From positions 186,001 through 250,000 of the forward strand of contig NZ_QBLC01000002.1 of assembly GCF_003052295.1 (NCBI RefSeq): a stretch of DNA of 64,000 nucleotides, read 5' to 3'. Origin of the DNA: Trichococcus paludicola. Its GTDB lineage: Bacteria > Bacillota > Bacilli > Lactobacillales > Aerococcaceae. The translations under genes were made by a program, and so were the position numbers. Under the pieces are notes generated by a model. That model saw nothing but the letters and a program-made list of their open reading frames with translations. It had not been told where the DNA came from and made no database searches. Below are positions 56,965 through 64,000 of the stretch, piece by piece. Position 1 is the first letter of the stretch. Every line of letters begins with the position of its first letter.

Positions 56965-56999
56965 AAAAAGGCCGGAACCGAAGTCCCGACCTTATTTTT
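56965..56999 (-). terminator. Terminator of the MFS gene (repeated sequence copy 1)
   Basis: AAGGTCGGGACTTCGGTTCCGGCCTT on the minus strand in two arms, with UUCGG in the loop, then TTTTT. An almost identical hairpin is at 58747-58777. Confidence 0.88.
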
Positions 57000-57015
57000 G
57001 ATTATTAATAGTCTA

Positions 57016-58275
57016 TTAAGCCTTATTAAGCTCGCGTTTTCTTAATGTTACTGCGGCGAAGAACGATGCTAAGCATACAACCATGAAGGCGGTGCTGACG
57101 ATGATCGTCGTGTTGTAGCTGCCGCTTGCATCATAGAAGTATCCCAGCAGCGGGCCGCCTAGAGCCAAGCCTAGGCTGCTTGCTGTAGACAAGATGCCCC
57201 AGATAGCGGTGAATTCCTTTTTGCCTAAAACCTCAAACGTCACTAATTGGTTCATTACGGCAGGAACACCTGTGCTCACTGCATAGATCATCGCTGCGCC
57301 GATCAGGAGTGTGATGTTATCCGATGCGGCAAAGACACAGAATGCAAGGATGTAGATAATCGTGAAGATGTAGAATGCTTTTGTTGCACCCAGCTTGTCG
57401 CTGATGATGCCCATGATGATTTTGGACGCGATCATGACGATGGCCGCAATCGACAGAATCATACCCGCTTGAACATCAGTAGCGCCTTTTGTCGTAAAGA
57501 ATATCGGAATTTGTTGCGTGAATGTAGAAATCATTGCGAAACACACGAATGACAATGCCAATAAATAGAATACCGGTGAACGCAATGCTTGCGCATAGGT
57601 CATATCCGTATCTTTGTGCTTGATGACAGTCGAAGAAGAGTCATTCGTAGCTAGCTCTGCTTCGGCTGCAAGCGAATCTTCAGTCACGCCATAAGGCAAC
57701 ATGCCGACATCAGCGGGTTTTCCGATCAACAGGAACGCGCCCAAGAACAGAGCAACAGCGTACATGCCGCCTAGTAATAAGAATCCTTTTTCCCAACCAT
57801 AATTTTGGATAAAAGACGGGACAACTGCGCTCGTGATCGCTGTGCTTAAGCCGATTGATGCAGCCACGAGCCCCATAACCAGGCCATGGCTTTTGCGGAA
57901 CCAATTATTCACAAGCGTTACGGCAACGATAGCTGTCGACGACATCATGAACAAGCCGATGACGACTGCCGCCAAGTAGAATGCAAACAAGGATTTTCCG
58001 TTGGCCAGCAGGATGAATCCTAACGCTCCGAAAACTCCTCCCAGGATGGAGGTTTTTCGCAAGCCAATTTTAGGCAGCAAAAATTTGGTGACTAAAGGTA
58101 CCGCTACAATTCCGGTCAAATTAAGGAAACTGCCCACCAAACTGAACTGAGAAACTGAAAATCCGGTTGCTTCCGTTACGGGTTTGAAAAATGAAGCCAA
58201 ACCATTCATCGGAATCCCTACACCTAGCATCAACAGCATACCGGCAATGATAATCCGTATATATTTTTTCGACAA
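57016..58275 (-). CDS. MFS transporter (OxlT / monocarboxylate-like)
   Basis: 419 residues with about twelve membrane helices. Helix 1 is IIIAGMLLMLGVGIPMNGLASFF; NNWFRKSHGLVMGLVAASIGL is the loop 4-5 pattern of the oxalate/formate antiporter and monocarboxylate branch. The second half repeats the fold with IISDKLGATKAFYIF, the MFS motif A. A hydrophilic loop of about 35 residues lies between helices 6 and 7. TTG start at 58275 follows GGAGCG. Substrate not known; small organic acids are likely. An operator-like palindrome covers its promoter. Confidence 0.88.
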   Translation of the reverse strand: MSKKYIRIIIAGMLLMLGVGIPMNGLASFFKPVTEATGFSVSQFSLVGSFLNLTGIVAVPLVTKFLLPKIGLRKTSILGGVFGALGFILLANGKSLFAFYLAAVVIGLFMMSSTAIVAVTLVNNWFRKSHGLVMGLVAASIGLSTAITSAVVPSFIQNYGWEKGFLLLGGMYAVALFLGAFLLIGKPADVGMLPYGVTEDSLAAEAELATNDSSSTVIKHKDTDMTYAQALRSPVFYLLALSFVCFAMISTFTQQIPIFFTTKGATDVQAGMILSIAAIVMIASKIIMGIISDKLGATKAFYIFTIIYILAFCVFAASDNITLLIGAAMIYAVSTGVPAVMNQLVTFEVLGKKEFTAIWGILSTASSLGLALGGPLLGYFYDASGSYNTTIIVSTAFMVVCLASFFAAVTLRKRELNKA

Positions 58276-58340
58276 AGTAAAACGCTCCTCACAATTTTAT
58301 ATTTTTGTGTTGTTAAAAATTAAACCACCATCTGTAACTG

Positions 58341-58378
58341 GATATACCCTATTACAGGGAATATAGTCAACCTGTAAT
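58341..58378 (-). promoter_or_regulatory. Promoter with operator palindrome for the MFS gene
   Basis: TTGACT (58365-58370) with TATATC (58341-58346) at 18 nt on the minus strand. ATTACAGG (58351-58358) and CCTGTAAT (58371-58378) form a perfect inverted repeat over the -35 and spacer, the position of a repressor site. Confidence 0.6.
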
Positions 58379-58746
58379 GTAATTATATTTATCCACACCA
58401 GAAATACCGCTTTCATTTGCGAGGCATTATTCACATGTGTTTTCATTTGAAGGCAATTTTTCAGGTAGCTAACAAATGTACTGAAACTAATTAACGTAGT
58501 TTGTATAGATTCATTATCAGAAGACATCCAAACCAACATCCCTCATTATAGAGAGTCCACCCGACATGTCAAACGGGAAAATTTTCACAGAATCCGCTTT
58601 CTATACTGTAACAACAACGTTTTTCTGAAATATTGTCTGAAATTCAACTTTTTCTTGAATTCTAATTAACTTTCAGTATAATTTGCTATATTTTCATTTT
58701 ATATAAACAGATTAACTGATTTATTTTCACGATATATGAGAAATAC
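58379..58746. other. Intergenic DNA without recognised gene
   Basis: An AT-rich stretch with no supported coding frame. The minus frame 58297-58539 runs through the MFS promoter and has no ribosome site. Confidence 0.5.
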
Positions 58747-58777
58747 AAAAAGGCCGGAACCGAAGTCCCGACCTTTT
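58747..58777 (-). terminator. Terminator of the amino-acid ABC operon (repeated sequence copy 2)
   Basis: The same AAGGCCGGAACCGAAGTCCC stem-loop as at 56965-56999, ending in TTTTT on both strands. Confidence 0.88.
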
Positions 58778-58832
58778 TGAGTATTGAGAATACTTTTATC
58801 GCTGACTAATCAGCTAATTGTAATTCTTGAAC

Positions 58833-59696
58833 TTACTGATTTATCAGGACGGATGCAGGATCAATATCAGAACTGAACGCTGGGGCTAAGGTCTTTTCGT
58901 ATGCTTCTGCGATAAAGCCATTTTCATTCAACGTGTCGATCTCTTCATTCACCCATTCCAACAATGCGGTGTCGCCTTTAGCTACTGCAGGTGCGATGGT
59001 GTCTTCGTTTCCGATGGCTTCCACACCTGCCACAAATCCAGGATTCTCTTTGATCCATCCGAAGATCAAAGTGTTGTCGTGTGCCAAAGCGGCGCCACGG
59101 CCATCCAATAAGGCTTGGAACGTTTCTGTGTTTTGTTCATAGACCAACAGCTCGATATCAGGGTAATTTTCTCTGAAGTAAGCTTCAGCGGTTGTTCCTT
59201 TGTTGACGATCAGTTGTTTGCCTTCCAATTGGGAAACATCAGTGATGACATCGCCTTCGGGGGATACGATGCCTATGGATACTTTCATATATGGATTGGC
59301 GAAATCAACTACTTCTGCACGTTCAGGTGTGACGGTAAAGTTGGCCATCATCAGGTCTACCTTGCCTGTTTCCAGATATTCCACACGGTTTGCCGCTTCT
59401 GTGATGACCCATTCGATTTTTGAAGAGTCCCCTAGCAGATCTTCTGCGATTTTTTTGGAAACCTCAACGTCGAAGCCTTGGTTATCTCCGTTCGCATCCA
59501 CATAACTGAATGGCGGTTTGTCGCCGAAAACGCCGATGCGGATGACATCATTTTCTTTGATTGTGTCCACTGTCGTTTTATCTTCAATATTGGCAACGGA
59601 GCCTTCTGAAGAATCACTTGTTGCGCCTGCGCCGCAAGCCGCTAGACCCACTATCGCTGATAATATGGCTAAAGATTTGATAAATTTGTTTCTCAT
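58833..59696 (-). CDS. Amino-acid ABC transporter substrate-binding lipoprotein
   Basis: 287 residues. The lipobox is LAAC (Cys21). A Ser-rich spacer is followed by the SBP_bac_3 fold: VIRIGVFGDKPPFSYVDANG, GFDVEVSKKIAEDLLG, VDLMMANFTVTPERAEVVDF and KQLIVNKGTTAE. The layout is that of polar amino-acid receptors (Gln, Glu/Asp, His or cystine). The ATG follows GGAGGAATGAAG. It is the last gene of the four-gene operon, downstream of the ATPase gene. Confidence 0.93.
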   Translation of the reverse strand: MRNKFIKSLAILSAIVGLAACGAGATSDSSEGSVANIEDKTTVDTIKENDVIRIGVFGDKPPFSYVDANGDNQGFDVEVSKKIAEDLLGDSSKIEWVITEAANRVEYLETGKVDLMMANFTVTPERAEVVDFANPYMKVSIGIVSPEGDVITDVSQLEGKQLIVNKGTTAEAYFRENYPDIELLVYEQNTETFQALLDGRGAALAHDNTLIFGWIKENPGFVAGVEAIGNEDTIAPAVAKGDTALLEWVNEEIDTLNENGFIAEAYEKTLAPAFSSDIDPASVLINQ

Positions 59697-59732
59697 TCTT
59701 CATTCCTCCAATGTTTTTTCTATATTGTCTTT

Positions 59733-60476
59733 CTATTGAAACCTGAATGTGTTGATGAATTCGTTGGCCCTTTGCGATTGTGGCTGCTTGAAAAAAGCTT
59801 CCGGATCGTCTGAAACTTCAACGATGTTCCCTTTTTCCATAAAGACGATTTTATCGCTGACTGCCTCTGCAAAAGCCATTTCATGGGTGACGATTAGCAT
59901 GGTCATGCCATCTTTTGCCAGATCGAGGATGACATTCAGTACTTCCCTGATCATCTCCGGATCGAGTGCTGCGGTTACTTCATCGAAGAGCATGATTTCC
60001 GGGTGCGTCATCAACGCGCGCACGATCGCAACACGTTGTTGCTGCCCGCCGGACAATTGCCGTGGGAAGCTGTGCGCCTTATCTTCAAGGCCGACCCGTT
60101 TCAGCAACGCAATGGCCTCTTCGACTGCCTCATCCTTCTTGCGCTTTTGGACTTTCAAAGGAGCCAACAGGACATTGTCAAGAACCGACATGTGCGGGAA
60201 CAGGTCATACTTTTGGAAAACCATGCCGATTTTCTGCCGGACTTCTTTCCAATTCGTCCCTGCTGCGGCAATTTCTTTTCCATCCAGCAAGATGCTGCCT
60301 GACTGGATTTCCTCCAGACCATTGATGCAACGCAAAGCAGTCGATTTACCGCAGCCTGACTGGCCTATGATGGTCACAACTTCTCCTTTAGCGACATCCA
60401 ACTGGATATCAGCCAAGGCCTGCGTTTCTCCGTAATATTTGTTTACATGATTCAACGTTAATATTGGGTTTTCCAA
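59733..60476 (-). CDS. Amino-acid ABC transporter ATP-binding protein
   Basis: 247 residues of the GlnQ type. Walker A is IGQSGCGKSTALRCING, with the GlnQ-like QKYDLFPHMSVLDNV, signature QLSGGQQQRVAIVRALM, Walker B IMLFDEVTAALD and switch VTHEMAFA. I prefer the TTG at 60476, since the protein then starts ENPILTLNHVNKYYG at the usual family point and AAGGAGGGGTGA lies before it. An ATG at 60506 is possible but overlaps the permease gene and includes that site. Confidence 0.9.
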   Translation of the reverse strand: MENPILTLNHVNKYYGETQALADIQLDVAKGEVVTIIGQSGCGKSTALRCINGLEEIQSGSILLDGKEIAAAGTNWKEVRQKIGMVFQKYDLFPHMSVLDNVLLAPLKVQKRKKDEAVEEAIALLKRVGLEDKAHSFPRQLSGGQQQRVAIVRALMTHPEIMLFDEVTAALDPEMIREVLNVILDLAKDGMTMLIVTHEMAFAEAVSDKIVFMEKGNIVEVSDDPEAFFKQPQSQRANEFINTFRFQ

Positions 60477-60493
60477 GGTTTCTTCACCCCTCC

Positions 60494-61171
60494 TTACTCT
60501 TGCCATTTCAATTCAAGTTTTTTGGATAATTTCGATAACGGATAACAGACGATGAAGTACAGGAAGAAAATCAACCCGTAGATCCAGAAGGACGCGCTCG
60601 GGTAGTCCTTCACGGATACTTCAATCACTTGCTGTCCGACTTTGATGACTTCGATAATCCCTATCAGCGGCAACAAGGCAGTCGTCTTCACCATTCGGGT
60701 AGCCAAGTTGATGGCCGGCGGAACGATGCGCCGTACTGTCTGGGGAATAATGACATACACATAGAGTTGCCCTGCAGACAATCCCAATGCCTGGCCGCTT
60801 TCCCATTGGATTTTAGGTATGGAAGTGACGGATGCCCTGACGATATCGGCCATTTCAGCCGTACCCCAAAAGGTAAACACGAAAATGGCGATCACCCTGT
60901 TATCAATATGAATGCCGGTCCAACGTGTAATGCCGAAGTACAGCAAATATAGCATCACCAATACGGGGACAATCCGGACGACTTCGAGATAGAATCTTGT
61001 GACGAATCGAACAACGATATTTTTGCTTGTCATGAGCATTCCGACCAAAAGTCCCAATACGAATGAAAGCACGACTGATATGATTGCGATAAAAATGGTT
61101 TGCCCCAGGCCTTCCAAGATCCGCTGCAGATTTTGGCCTTCAAATAAAATGTTAATTCCCGAATCCTGCAA
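60494..61171 (-). CDS. Amino-acid ABC transporter permease
   Basis: 225 residues, HisM/HisQ type, with about five membrane helices. The EAA-like loop WESGQALGLSAGQLYVYVIIPQTVRRIVPP, in two parts, docks the ATPase. SFVLGLLVGMLM and LYLLYFGI are helices 1-2. It overlaps the other permease gene by 20 nt. The two permeases likely form a heterodimer. Confidence 0.93.
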   Translation of the reverse strand: MQDSGINILFEGQNLQRILEGLGQTIFIAIISVVLSFVLGLLVGMLMTSKNIVVRFVTRFYLEVVRIVPVLVMLYLLYFGITRWTGIHIDNRVIAIFVFTFWGTAEMADIVRASVTSIPKIQWESGQALGLSAGQLYVYVIIPQTVRRIVPPAINLATRMVKTTALLPLIGIIEVIKVGQQVIEVSVKDYPSASFWIYGLIFFLYFIVCYPLSKLSKKLELKWQE

Positions 61172-61811
61172 AGCGCAACCTCCTTTCGATGAAATGGATC
61201 AAAAGGGATATCGGTAATAAAAACACCAGATAGGTTATGACCATCAAGAATAGCGCTTCATTGGTTTTGTAATACAATCCCATGATATCTTTTGCGACAA
61301 AAACCAGGTCGGCTAATGCGATTGCGCTGAACACGGAAGTTTCCTTCAGCAAAAAGATGATGTTCGCGCCGATGCTGGGAAAGGAATTTGCTATCGCCTG
61401 CGGGAAAATAACGTACAGGAAAGTTTGAGTGCTTGACAAACCCAGACTAGACGCTGATTCCATCTGAATATTCGGGACGGATTCCAAACCGCCTCGTATC
61501 GCTTCCGCAAAGTAGCTGCCTCCCAAAAAAATTAACCCCAGTATGCCACAGACTTCGGCGCTCAACTGGATGCCTACTTGCGGCAAACCAAAATACAGAA
61601 AAAACAACTGGATCATCAATGGGGTATTCCGTGACATTTCGATGTATCCTTCAAAAACCTGCGATAAGACAGGCAATTTATAATAACGCACGATGCTGAT
61701 GATCAGGCCGATGACAAAGGCAAAGATGATCCCGATCCCACCAATGCGCAACACAAGGATGGCCGCTTCTTGATACATGGGGATAGCCTTTCTTATAAAA
61801 TCCCAATCCAT
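61152..61811 (-). CDS. Amino-acid ABC transporter permease
   Basis: 219 residues of the HisM type with five membrane helices. SRNTPLMIQLFFLYFGLPQ and MESASSLGLSSTQTFLYVIF are the family signatures. It is the first gene of the operon (permease, permease, ATPase, binding protein). ATG follows GGAGGTAAACA. No clear promoter was found directly upstream. Confidence 0.93.
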   Translation of the reverse strand: MDWDFIRKAIPMYQEAAILVLRIGGIGIIFAFVIGLIISIVRYYKLPVLSQVFEGYIEMSRNTPLMIQLFFLYFGLPQVGIQLSAEVCGILGLIFLGGSYFAEAIRGGLESVPNIQMESASSLGLSSTQTFLYVIFPQAIANSFPSIGANIIFLLKETSVFSAIALADLVFVAKDIMGLYYKTNEALFLMVITYLVFLLPISLLIHFIERRLRFAGFGN

Positions 61812-62152
61812 TGTTTACCTCCAATCCTTTCTTGCTTTTTTTACAGTTTCTGATCATCACCTCACAAATAAAAACACTTCCCAATATTTTCAGGAAGAAA
61901 CGATTACTTTAGCGCTTTTGTCAGCTTTCACTGTTTGCTTACATCAATTTAACAAGATATTATTTTCGTAAATAGATGATTAAAACAGAAATTTTCTGTC
62001 GTATTTTTTCCATTGAATTTCTATTCACATATGGTATCATGACTGCCAATAAATGAATATTATGGAGAATCGAACACAGTTGATAGGTTTTACCGAACAG
62101 CCAAATGCTGTTTTGACCATTTTTCTAGGTAAAATGTATCAGCTGAACGCAG
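61812..62152. other. Upstream region of the amino-acid ABC operon
   Basis: No gene. TTCCTGAAAATA (near 61885-61899 on the minus strand) loosely resembles a CodY box, 10 of 15 positions, which is not convincing. Confidence 0.5.
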
Positions 62153-62198
62153 AAAAAAAGACTTGAACCTTCGGCAAGTGAAGGTTCAAGTCTTTTTA
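62153..62198. terminator. Bidirectional terminator between subtilase and ABC operon
   Basis: AAAAGACTTGAACCTT and AAGGTTCAAGTCTTTT form a 16-bp stem with T runs on both sides. Confidence 0.88.
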
Positions 62199-62218
62199 TT
62201 AGCATTGTAGCTATGAAT

Positions 62219-62250
62219 GTCCAGCTATTCCCCATCAAGGATAGCTGGAC
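62219..62250 (-). repeat. Stable hairpin just after the subtilase stop
   Basis: GTCCAGCTAT pairs with ATAGCTGGAC around a 12-nt loop, without a U tract. It may protect the 3' end or be half of a two-part terminator. Confidence 0.5.
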
Positions 62251-62256
62251 GCTCTA

Positions 62257-64000
62257 TCATTTCGTTATCGAATTTGTCGTCTGGCCGCTAAGCGTACAGT
62301 CAGCATCGCCTATAACGACACTGTCGACAACAAATGTGAAAGTTTGTTGTTCAGTCGACTGGATCACTTTTTCGGATGTGAATGATACCGTCCCGCTTTT
62401 TCCGGTGTTACCAGAATTGAGGCCTGATGTTGCTTCTTCCCAGTGGCCAGTGACAGTTGCATCGGCTACTTGTGCTCCGGCTTCCATGACCTTCACTTTA
62501 GCTGTAGTCCAAACCTGATTTATTTTGTTTATTTTTCTGGTAGTGGCGCTCATCTCGACAAGCACATCCACAGTCCTTGCAGCTGCAGGTGCAACATTTA
62601 TAGTCACCGTTCCGGTTGCAGTTGCGCCCGCGGTGTCTTTCACTTCATAGGTAAAGGCATCCGCGCCTGTGAAGTCTATGTTCGGAGTATAGGTGATATC
62701 TGGTCCTGCCCCACTGACTGTTCCGTTTGCCGGAGCGGATGCAATCGTATAGGTCAGCGGATCGCCGTCTGGATCTGCAGCGACAAGCGTGATATTTACA
62801 GAAGTGTTTTTCGTTGTGTGAACCGCCTGGTTATACGCGACAGGGGGCATATTGGTAACAGGCACAATACCCAGCGCTGAGGAAGTGTCCACTAATCCGT
62901 AACCGTATTGGTTATCCCTCCCAGAATCCCCTAAATCCAAAGCCGTCTGATTCATTTTGTTGCGGACTGCCTCCGCAGTATAGTTCGGATCAGATGCCAT
63001 CAGCAAAGCTGCGACTCCTGCAACATGAGGTGAAGCCATTGAGGTTCCGTTTGCTTCATTGAAGTACTCGCCTGCGTAACCTTCGAACGAAAACGGCAGC
63101 GGGCCCGCAATGTTGAGACCGTCTTTCCATGTCGACAGAATGGCTACCCCCGGCGCAGCTATTTCAACGTCCGAGCCCGTGCTGGAAAAACTGGCCCGCT
63201 GATTGGTTTTGTCGAGAGCCGCAACGGCCACCACTGATTCATAATTAGCAGGGTAACTGACATTATTGCCATTGCCCGCAGCGCGCCCGTCGTTGCCTGC
63301 TGAGCCTATGTGCAGAACCCCGGAGCTGGCCAACACATCAAATGCTGCCCCAAGCTGGGACGAATTGGATCCGGTGCCATAACTGTTGTTTGTGATGCGT
63401 ATCGGTGAATCGGGATGCGCGGCATTGTAATTCTGAATCCACTGCAAGGCTTCGATGATCCTGCTTGCGGTGCCTTCCCCATTGTCATCCAGAACTCTGA
63501 GTGCTACAAGCTGTGCGTCTGGTGCAACTCCGACAACCCCAAATCCGTTGCTCGCTGCAGCAAGTATGCCGGCTACATGCGTGCCATGCCCATAAACATC
63601 CTCGGGGAAGAAATCATCCGAAACAAAATCGTATCCTAATTCATTTGCGGAAAAGTCAAAGTTATCCCGAAGGTCGAAGTGATTGAAATTCACTCCGGAG
63701 TCCAAAACGGCAACCTTGACCCCCTCGCCTGAATAACCGGATGCAAGAGCTGCATCGGCATTGATGTGATCGGCGCCCCAACTGTTTCCAAGCTCGTTTT
63801 CTGCCGAATATTCAAGTGCCTGCACGGCATAATCCAATTCGACTACTTCCACTTGAGGATTATTTTTCAGGGCTTCGATGGCTTTCGCCGGAAGTCTTCC
63901 GGAAATCGCAGGAATAATGGTGAAAACATTGCTGACATCGCCACCCAACCCCTTAAATGCATGCAATTCCGCCTGACCAGGTTTGTCTTTAAACCGTACA
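62257..64000 (-). CDS. Secreted S8 subtilisin-like protease, N-terminus outside window
   Basis: About 581 residues are visible; the frame is open at the right edge (VRFKDKPGQAEL), so the signal peptide and part of the I9 propeptide are missing. The triad is Asp in VAVLDSGVNFNH, His in YGHGTHVAGI and Ser in ANGTSMASPHVAG, all intact. After about residue 380 comes a tandem-95/Ig-like domain (ADPDGDPLTYTIAS, FTGADAFTYEVKD), then an 85-residue Ig-like end domain. There is no LPxTG or membrane anchor at the C-terminus, so it is probably released. The in-frame TTG at 63966 is not a true start. Confidence 0.95.
   Translation of the reverse strand, partial: VRFKDKPGQAELHAFKGLGGDVSNVFTIIPAISGRLPAKAIEALKNNPQVEVVELDYAVQALEYSAENELGNSWGADHINADAALASGYSGEGVKVAVLDSGVNFNHFDLRDNFDFSANELGYDFVSDDFFPEDVYGHGTHVAGILAAASNGFGVVGVAPDAQLVALRVLDDNGEGTASRIIEALQWIQNYNAAHPDSPIRITNNSYGTGSNSSQLGAAFDVLASSGVLHIGSAGNDGRAAGNGNNVSYPANYESVVAVAALDKTNQRASFSSTGSDVEIAAPGVAILSTWKDGLNIAGPLPFSFEGYAGEYFNEANGTSMASPHVAGVAALLMASDPNYTAEAVRNKMNQTALDLGDSGRDNQYGYGLVDTSSALGIVPVTNMPPVAYNQAVHTTKNTSVNITLVAADPDGDPLTYTIASAPANGTVSGAGPDITYTPNIDFTGADAFTYEVKDTAGATATGTVTINVAPAAARTVDVLVEMSATTRKINKINQVWTTAKVKVMEAGAQVADATVTGHWEEATSGLNSGNTGKSGTVSFTSEKVIQSTEQQTFTFVVDSVVIGDADCTLSGQTTNSITK

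Noticed and set aside
58297..58539. Minus-strand frame of 80 codons upstream of the MFS gene
   Set aside because: It spans the MFS promoter and operator and has no ribosome site.
61885..61899. CodY box before the amino-acid ABC operon
   Set aside because: Only about 10 of 15 positions match the consensus, which is not enough in AT-rich DNA.

Overview
The window comes from a low-to-moderate GC Gram-positive bacterium. Good Shine-Dalgarno sites, sigma-A promoters, U-tailed terminators and PyrR-type attenuators all fit Firmicutes. A sigma-54 / ManR-controlled mannose-family PTS, ManO, and a RexAB-like AddAB pair without the AddB iron-sulfur cysteines point to Lactobacillales. My guess is a Carnobacteriaceae member such as Trichococcus; this is inference from gene content only.

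Layout. 0-9.4 kb: an exported DUF1002 protein (cut by the left edge), a catalytic-domain-only tyrosine recombinase, a TPM-PspA envelope-stress operon, a peroxiredoxin-like gene, coaBC with a two-domain PPK2, and the redox genes ohr and nrdH. 9.4-16.8 kb: a YczE-type membrane protein, pyrC-pyrB behind two tandem PyrR attenuators, then an S66 peptidase and a TrpXYZ-like ABC transporter behind a leader-peptide attenuator. 16.9-18.3 kb is gene-poor and holds a decayed fragment of the neighbouring rqcH. 18.4-27 kb: rqcH, rpoN, and the pyrR-pyrK-pyrD-pyrF-pyrE operon preceded by lspA-rluD. 27.3-30.6 kb: a lipoprotein polysaccharide deacetylase, a DUF4015 glycosidase-like protein and cutC. 30.6-37.7 kb: the mannose-family PTS (manL-manM-manN), manO, a second EIIB, and the sigma-54 activator ManR. 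A textbook -24/-12 promoter and four TTAGTGTAT repeats lie between manR and manL.

37.7-41.3 kb is accessory DNA: a solo TnpB, an orphan RHH antitoxin with a relic of its RelE toxin, a DUF2798 protein and a 2H phosphoesterase, with a 38-bp repeated palindromic element at both sides of the first three. 41.4-48.8 kb is addA-addB. 48.9-57 kb is a defence island: a decayed IS4-type element, a nuclease-HerA gene pair, an hsdR stub, and a three-gene operon of Mrr, a PD-(D/E)XK nuclease and an unknown protein. 57-64 kb: an MFS transporter, a polar amino-acid ABC transporter and a secreted subtilase cut by the right edge.

Most links between genes are regulatory. PyrR should control the two pyr transcription units through four binding loops. 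RpoN, encoded at 20.3-21.6 kb, should serve the PTS promoter at 34.6 kb together with ManR. The two defence gene sets share one orientation and sit beside addAB, the other DNA-end-processing system in the window. No tRNA, rRNA or CRISPR array was seen.
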